From assembly GCA_943735955.1 (NCBI GenBank), contig OX030963.1, positions 871,323 to 935,322 on the forward strand: DNA of 64,000 nt. Direction: 5' to 3'. Shown one piece after another: positions 44,988-64,000 of this stretch. The notes under the pieces were generated by a model. The model was not told the DNA's origin, searched no databases, and saw only the letters and a program-made list of their open reading frames with translations. Both the position numbers and the translations under genes were made by a program. This stretch comes from Piscicola geometra. Its lineage: Eukaryota > Annelida > Clitellata > Hirudinida > Piscicolidae. The first letter of the stretch is position 1. Every line of letters starts with the position of its first letter.

Positions 44988-46819
44988 TTAGCAGCTGTTT
45001 GAAACGACCTTGAACTTGAGGGTGAAACTTTCGTAGCTGACGTCACTGCCCCTCCTCATCTCCTTCACCCTCCGTTGCAGCAGCTGCAACTTCAAACGAC
45101 TCCTCCCCCTCCGCCTTACACCCTCATCCACCCCGTCATCATTATCACCAGTAACACCATCATTATCAATATCATCATATTCATCACCACCACCATTGTA
45201 AGCATGGAGAGAATTGATTGTGGAATAACTATTTGACGTAGGAGCAAAAGCTGATGATGATGATGATGATGATGCTACTCGAACATCATCATTATCATCA
45301 TGACTCTTCCAGGCTATGGATTTCATAATGGAGGCGACGTCAGGAAAGCCTGCCGCGTTGGTGCTGTAGCGGTGGGAGGAGCTTAAAAGTTTGGTGACGT
45401 CATCGATGCTGTGGTCGCCCACCCCCACACTCACCATCATGCCCACCATCCTACGCACCTGGTGGTGATGATGATGATGATGGTAATCATCATCATCATC
45501 ATTACTAACCACCATCATCATCACTACCACTATCATCATCATCACCCCAACCATCACCACCACCTGCTTATACAGAAAAGAGTGTCCTTTGAAATGTAGG
45601 TTCCACCATTGCAGCCTTCCCGCCACGCAATCATTATCATCACTCTCCAAAAAGCATCTTCCCGGAAGAACCTTGGAGACGATTGGAGGATTTCATTCAT
45701 CCATCCATTCATCATTGCATCTATGCCTTCATTCATCGATCCGTCGATCCACCTTTTCATTTATCCATACATCCATCTATTCTTGCATCCATTCATCCAT
45801 CCATTCATGCATCCATCCACCCATGCATCCATCCACCTTAACTTCAAGCGATTTGACGGTTTTCAGATATCCTTCATACTCATCCATCTCCAAATGAAGA
45901 CGTTTCAGCGGAGTGGTAAAGCCTCTGTGTGGATGGGTGGATGAATGGCTGGATGGATAGATGGGTGGATGGATGGACAAATGGATGGATAGATGAATGG
46001 ATGGATAGATGAAAGGATGGATGAATTGATGGATGGATGGACAGTGGAAGACCTGAAGTCATGGGTGCCACTCAGAACCTCTGCGGCTTTCCTCACCAGA
46101 TCCATGTTCAAAGGCCTTCTATACAATAATTATAATATTATTATAATTTAATTTTACTATATTTTATTAATATTATTAATTCTTTTATTATTATGATTAA
46201 TGAAGATGAACCTGATAAGCATGCTGTTATGTCTCTCCCATAGAGATGACTGGTGGAACTGAAGGTGGTCGTGATGATGATGCTGATATTTAGAAGTGTG
46301 CATGATGATTAATTTCTTCCACTTCCTCTCCGCCCTATTCCCTTATTTTATCCTTTTCACCCCCTTCCACTCATCCACCACCTCATCATCATCAGCATCC
46401 TTCAGGACACACAGACGATACAGGTAGGATCTTGAGTTGGCGCTGAATCTGCTGTGAGCATCCTGCCTCACCCTCCTCATCCCAAGAACTCTGCGTGGAG
46501 GGTGGATGATTGGTGGATGATGAGTAGATGAGTGGGGGTTGGTAGCGGTGTTGGTGGATGAGTGGTGAGTGAGTAGGAGTAAGGTGAGTGAGTGGTGGTG
46601 GATGAGTGAGTGAGTGATAAATGAGTTATAGTGATTGGAAGAATAGAGAATAAAGAAGAATGAACCCTTTTCACACAACCACACGAGAACCACACGAGAA
46701 CCACACGAGAGACTGACGATATATCCTCGTGGAGGTCGTTCAGCAGGTGGTTGCACTCCCTCACCAACCTCCTCTCATCCACCTCCTCGTAACTGCGGGA
46801 AACAAGCTACATGATGATG

Positions 46820-46850
<31 letters not shown>

Positions 46851-47624
46851 AGAGACTTTCCTATTAATTTTTCCAGAATATTAGTATTTTGAAATTATAA
46901 TTTTATGTAATACTTCATTACATTATATAATGATGATGATGATGATGATACATCATATGTCAGTATCTGAAGGGAGAACAACAAAGACACTGACACAGGG
47001 TGATGCAGGTCGATGTGGGCAGTATTGCATAGTGCACTGACGTCCTTGTCAGTCCTCGAAGAAGTGACCATGCGGATTTGATGTTGAGGGTAGAAGAGGT
47101 CTTTGTAGGTGAAGGATGGAGGGTGGAAGAAGTTGGGTGGGGTAGTAGTGGTGGTTGGAGAAGGCATGGAGGAGGTAGTGGAGAAAACCCTAGGATGGGT
47201 GGTGATGCACGACGGAGAAGAGTTATTTGGATCAGGTTCTGATTGGGGGAAGATGGTGGGAGGTTGATTGGCATGGATGGAGGTATGTTGACTAGCTTTG
47301 ATGAATTTCTCAGGAGCATTTAACACATTGCTGTTCATTTCTTTGAGGACATCCTGCAAGTGTGCAACATGAAAGTGTCATATTATGATAATCAATATTA
47401 TGTTAAATATTTTCCATAGTAATATTTTTATAATAAATGTATACTTGCATAACTCCCACAACAGTCTTGACTGCTCTGTCAGTCTGCACTTGCAACCCAC
47501 TTTTGGGAATATTATTCACTTTTAATTTTAATTGGAAAGATTTTCATTAAACTAAGAAGGCTTTTTCTATCTCTCACCTGTAGCCCTTTCCTATGTATGA
47601 GAAAAATAGAAAGAATCGAACCAT
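44988..47624 (-). CDS. PUSL1: tRNA pseudouridine synthase-like 1 (TruA family)
   Basis: Predicted to convert uridine to pseudouridine in tRNA, probably in mitochondria as for PUSL1. Exons from 5' to 3': 47624-47578, 47499-47445, 47353-46995, 46792-46718, 46490-46382, 46258-46212, 46118-46053, 45924-45837, 45671-45564, 45458-44988. They total 1,425 nt, 474 aa. Landmarks: [20 protein letters not shown]; the catalytic-loop motif [16 protein letters not shown] with the conserved Asp; [23 protein letters not shown]; and [20 protein letters not shown]. Human PUSL1 is about 300 aa; the excess comes from a low-complexity Pro/Thr/Ser insert in exon 3 (about 47070-47300) and a C-terminal extension rich in Ser, Asp and basic residues in the last exon. 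The usual RTDAGVHA reads RTDKDVSA here. The first intron-2 acceptor is AAAAG, without a pyrimidine tract. Confidence 0.9.
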
Positions 47625-48287
47625 TTCTTTTGCAGAAAATAAAGATTTTAGTTAATTGCATTAAATTTTTAAATTCAATTTTTTATTTTTACTACGTGTA
47701 TTTGAATGACTTCTGACATTGAGACACTAATTTTAGTCACTAAAACTACGCATGGTTTCACTTTGGAGAGGTTTAAAGAGTAAAAGTGAATTCAGTTTAC
47801 AGGATGTAAAATATTGAAACTGTTGTGTTATGAACTATTCATTTTTATTATAAATTATTTTGTTAATGTTGAATTTTTACTTTATTATAATATAGCAAAG
47901 TACTAAGAATAGTATTTATAAATTAAAGGGCTTAAATTATGCAAATGAGCTTCCCTCGATTCGCCATTTTATCTAACCATTGCTTCTTCCAGCCAGTCTC
48001 TCGCAAGCTTGTCACTTGAGCAGTCAAAACCAATATAAATTATTTACGTTCGTTTCTTTAGAGCGCAAAATTGTTGTTTTCAAGTTAATATATTTTGCTT
48101 TTGTGAACAAGTATTCACACCCAAGAAAGGGTTTATCTAAAATATTGTCAGACATTTCGGAACCACTTCTCCAAGAACTCTTTTGAATCTAAAAAGTTTG
48201 ATTTTTATTGCATATTTCATAAATTTGTTACAAAAAACTTTTTCGGAAAATCACATTTAATTATAAAAAACCTTTATTGATTTTCAG
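47625..48287. other. Divergent promoter region, PUSL1 / G-protein beta
   Basis: AT-rich, repeat-free DNA between divergent genes. The G-protein beta start exon begins with an acceptor (TTTTCAG, ending 48287), so a non-coding first exon and 5' intron should lie here or slightly upstream; I could not place that exon. Confidence 0.5.
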
Positions 48288-48298
48288 ACAGCGCAGAG

Positions 48299-55582
<7,284 letters not shown>

Positions 55583-55592
<10 letters not shown>

Positions 55593-55920
55593 GGGGGAGG
55601 AGCTTGCATGGAGGGAGGGAATTGAGGGGGAGGAGTTTGCATGGAGGGAGGGAGGGGCTTGCAGGGAGGGAGGGGGAGGAGCTTGCATGGAGGGAGGAGT
55701 TTGCATGGAGGGAGGGAATTGAGGGGGAGGAGTTTGCATAGAGGGAGGGAATTGAGGGGGAGGAGCTTGCATAGAGGGAGGGAATTGAGGGGGAGGAGTT
55801 TGCATAGAGGGAGGGAGGAGCTTGCAGGGAGGGAGGGAGAGAAGGGGGCTTGGAGGGAGGGAATTGAAGGGGGGGGGGCTTGCATGGAGGGAATTGAAGG
55901 GGGGAGGGGCTTAGAATTGA
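55583..55920. repeat. 33-bp purine-rich minisatellite at the G-beta stop
   Basis: Tandem units of GAATTGAGGGGGAGGAG plus CTTGCATGGAGGGAGG. The first unit includes the AAT-TGA end of the G-beta coding sequence, so the array grew from the stop codon region into the 3' UTR. Confidence 0.9.
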
Positions 55921-58036
55921 GAAGGGAAATGAGGGTGGGTTGATGTGTAGGTGAGTTGGTGGAAGGGGGAGTAGGTAGATTGGTGGGTTTAACGTTGGAC
56001 GTGGAGGGGGAGAAGGGGGTTCAAAGGAAGAAGCTGTATGCTTGGGTGGTGCATGAACTTCCTATAACAATGTTCCCCTCGTATATTATTGTATAGTCGA
56101 TAGGAAGTGACGAACAACACACCTGCACACGCCTACATTCACACATGCACACATAAATACACATACACACACTCGCTTAAAGTGTGATGATGATCATGCA
56201 TTCTTTTCATATTCTTTTCATTTGTATTACGTCACACTATCTTCCGTACACACACGCACACATACACACAGTAACACACATACTTTACGTTATGTATTAA
56301 ATCAGTTGTATAAGTTATCTGTGAGAGAAGGGGGAGGAAGAGGAGGAGGAGGATGAATGACAGTAGTTTCTGAGTTGATTTCGCTTTTAAATCTTACCAG
56401 TCATTTTCTACGTTGCTTGTCTTCTTTTAGTCATTTATTTAATCATGATGCTGCTGATGACGATGATGATGAGGATAGTGATGATGATAATGATGATGAT
56501 GATGATGATGACGATGATGATGATGATGATGATGATGATAGCGTTAGGGATTATGACGATAATGATGACTTTAGTTTGTTTATGCTTTGATATGATCAAG
56601 TATTTTTTACATACAATTTTTTATTTACACACTTAAGAATACAAACAGACAAACAGACACACATATTCACACAAACCTTCGTATGTGTATTAGTCACAAT
56701 TCGGTCAGTAATACAGGTGGTGGTGATGGTTATGATCCCTTCTAGTCTACACCATCCTGCTTTCCTGTTTCTTTTTCCTTCTATCGTCATCATCTCGCTT
56801 AAACTACCCAATCTCAACCACTACCATCCTGATGACGATGACGACGATGATGATGATGATGATGATGATTGGATGATATGGTATCATCATCATTCGCATT
56901 ATTTCTGCTTTCATGGCTGTTTCTTTTCAATTCTTTCATTAATGATGACGATACTATTATAGCTATAGCGATGTTGTTGATAGTTATGATGATGATGTTA
57001 TAAATGTGTTGATAGTTATGATGACGATCATATACATTTTTTTTGCTAGTTATGATGATGATGTTTTAAATGTCTCAATGTCTTCTCATCTCCATCACCT
57101 TTAACTGAATGGCCTTTTTGTATTCAGAAATCTCCGTTGTGACGTCATCACTCTTCTTTCAATTTTGTTATAATATTATTTATCAGGCATAGTTATTATT
57201 ATTATTATGCTTATTATTGTTAAAATTGTTGTTATTGTATTATGCTTGTTGTCACTACCGAGTAGCACCTCTACTGCAGGCATTAATGCCCAAGTCACTA
57301 GTATCACCATCATCATCACCATCATTATCATCATCACCATCACCATCATCATCATCATTATCATCACCATCATCATCATCTGTTACAACCGCCACGTAGT
57401 TTGACGCTTCTCACCTATTTAACGTTTCAACCTGCTTCTTCGATGATGATGATGATGATGATGACGATGATGATGATGATGATTATTATTATTGTTATAC
57501 TTATTATGAATATTGCTGTTGGTGTTATTATTGATATTGTTGTGGCCAGTACAAAGAGCATCCTTAAGCGTCGTCGTGTTATGGCGCTGCAGTAAGAAGT
57601 TTACTTTTAGTTGTGTCATTATCATTATTATTATCGTTCACGTCATCTTCATCATTTTTGCTCCATCAGCACACCAGTCACTGGTGGTGATGATGGTGAT
57701 GATGATGATGCTGTATCAGTCACTACTTACCCTGGTCGCACGTAACGCTATACATTGCTGTAAATTTATTAATTCATACAAACATACAACTTCAACGCAC
57801 CTATTTAATAAATTCTATTTTATCATTCACACTATATTATATATACCCATTATATTATATACACCCATCATATTATATACACTCTATATTGTACACTTTT
57901 GTACACCAGGCACATACATACATATTGTGCACAAATGTGTATGTCACACCTGGATGTACTCATTAGGAACACCTGCTGCCCCTTTCATACCCTCGGATTC
58001 TGCTTCATCATAACAATAATATTGTTGTTATTTATC

Positions 58037-58083
<47 letters not shown>

Positions 58084-59221
58084 TTATGATAATACAAATA
58101 TTATTAGTACTGACGTGCTTTGATTGATTGCACTCTCCACGAAGAACCTATCACCCTGCTTTCCTTTTGCTCTTCTTCTTCCTCTTCTTCCAGCACTTGG
58201 CTGTTGTGGTGATGGTGAGGATGATGATGATGATGTGGATGCTGGGAAGATGAGGAGTGTGGTGATGGTAAGGATGACGATGATGATGATGATGATAGGA
58301 ATGGTATTATTGATGATGATGATGATGATGATGGCTTGCTGCACCACTTCCACCTGAGCTCCTATTTAATGTCTTCTTATTAGTCTCATGCGCGTGTGTA
58401 AAGGTGTTTTTGTGGTGTGCGTGAGTATTATTTTCCATGTGTGTGTGTGTGCTTGTACGTTTGTATGTATGTGTGCTCGTACGCTTGTGTGCACGTATGT
58501 AGGAGTTAATTGTCTGCGCAGTCTCCACTTGCCTGTCTTTTGCTGTTAGTGCTGATGATGATGACGAGGATGATACTGATGGTGGTGATGATGATGATGA
58601 GGTGAATGGTGACAGGGATGGAGAGATGTGTGCTGTTTCCTTGGGAACCTTCTTTCGGTCTGATTAGTGCGTTTCGAATGCTGGATGAATGGTTAGTTAT
58701 GGTGCTGATGATGATACTTGAGGTAATGCTGATGATGATGATACTTGGAGTAGTGCCGATGATGATGATTGCACTACGTAATTGCGTGTATTTTAAAATT
58801 TCGCTGTTCTTTAGCATGCTTGTCATTATGTATATAAGTTATGATGACGATGATGATGAGGATGATGATGATGATGATGATACAACGTTTGTCATCTACT
58901 TGTATTTTTAAAACCTATAATTTCTAGCACTTTCGATCCGTGATGACGATGACGATGATGATAATGACGTAGTGATGATAATGATGTTGCAGACGATTGC
59001 TTCAGCGTTTATTATCACGGAGGTTGTTCTTGTTGTCGTGTAAGTTCGAAAGATACTATATAAGTTTCAGTCTTTCGCAGTTGTTAATAAATTATAATAA
59101 AGAAGCGAGTTATTTCTTTTTAATGTCGTGTGGTGGGTAGTCGTACCCGATTGTCGCCATGGCGATGGAGTAGGTGTTTGAAGAAGTTATTGAATTCAAA
59201 GTGATAGTTCTTTGATCATTG
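55921..59221. other. Intergenic region with scattered GAT/ATC repeats
   Basis: About 3.3 kb without a supported gene. It contains (GAT)n or (ATC)n clusters at 56450-56540, 56835-56870, 57305-57380, 57440-57485, 58200-58340, 58550-58760 and 58840-58880, and an (ATT)n run at 58040-58085. AATAAA-like signals lie near 59087. Part is probably G-beta 3' UTR and part the NPHP4 promoter. Confidence 0.5.

Positions 59222-64000
<4,779 letters not shown>

Overview
This is a gene-dense stretch of an animal (metazoan) nuclear genome. The evidence is spliced GT-AG genes for clathrin adaptor beta, cytosolic 5'-nucleotidase II, ribosomal protein S8, CCT-zeta, a ZIP7-type zinc transporter, heterotrimeric G-protein beta and nephrocystin-4. 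The five terminal zinc fingers of the first gene look like Glass, a factor I know from invertebrates and not from vertebrates, so an invertebrate is most likely. I cannot name the phylum. Exons are rather GC-rich, intergenic DNA is AT-rich, and introns are almost entirely micro- or minisatellite DNA.

Layout. 1-2.9 kb: a non-autonomous hAT-type element with a perfect 8-bp target duplication, then simple repeats. 3.0-5.4 kb (+): Glass-like zinc-finger gene. 6.8-16.0 kb (+): AP-1/AP-2 beta adaptin, 23 exons, 941 codons once one extra A is discounted. 16.5 kb: a broken copy of the 3' end of the CCT6 gene. 17.5-24.2 kb (-): NT5C2, 16 exons, 547 aa. 24.8-27.0 kb (-): RPS8, 5 exons, 208 aa, with four intronic C/D-box snoRNA-like sequences that share one 28S rRNA guide. 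27.5-34.4 kb (+): an unrecognised 18-exon gene of about 1,374 aa. 35.0-39.8 kb (-): CCT6, 14 exons, 532 aa. 40.2-41.7 kb (+): single-exon endoglycoceramidase. 42.6-44.5 kb (-): SLC39A7-like transporter, 5 exons, 380 aa. 45.0-47.6 kb (-): PUSL1-like tRNA pseudouridine synthase, 10 exons, 474 aa. 48.3-55.6 kb (+): G-protein beta, 11 exons, 340 aa, with a last intron of 3.6 kb that is nearly all one 30-bp minisatellite. 59.2 kb to the window end (+): NPHP4, first 14 exons, running off the edge.

The genes belong to unrelated pathways (vesicle traffic, nucleotide turnover, translation, folding, zinc, G-protein signalling, cilia), so I see no operon logic. Neighbours are arranged as divergent pairs with 0.4-0.7 kb between start codons (RPS8/unknown, CCT6/endoglycoceramidase, PUSL1/Gbeta) or as convergent pairs.

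The main structural signal is in the introns. Many begin with a (GT)n or GTGGTGG tract at the donor and end with an (AC)n or CACCACC tract at the acceptor, usually without a normal polypyrimidine tract. This holds on both strands. Such ends are complementary and could fold the intron so that the two splice sites meet. Several short exons are instead bracketed by complementary repeats lying in the two neighbouring introns.
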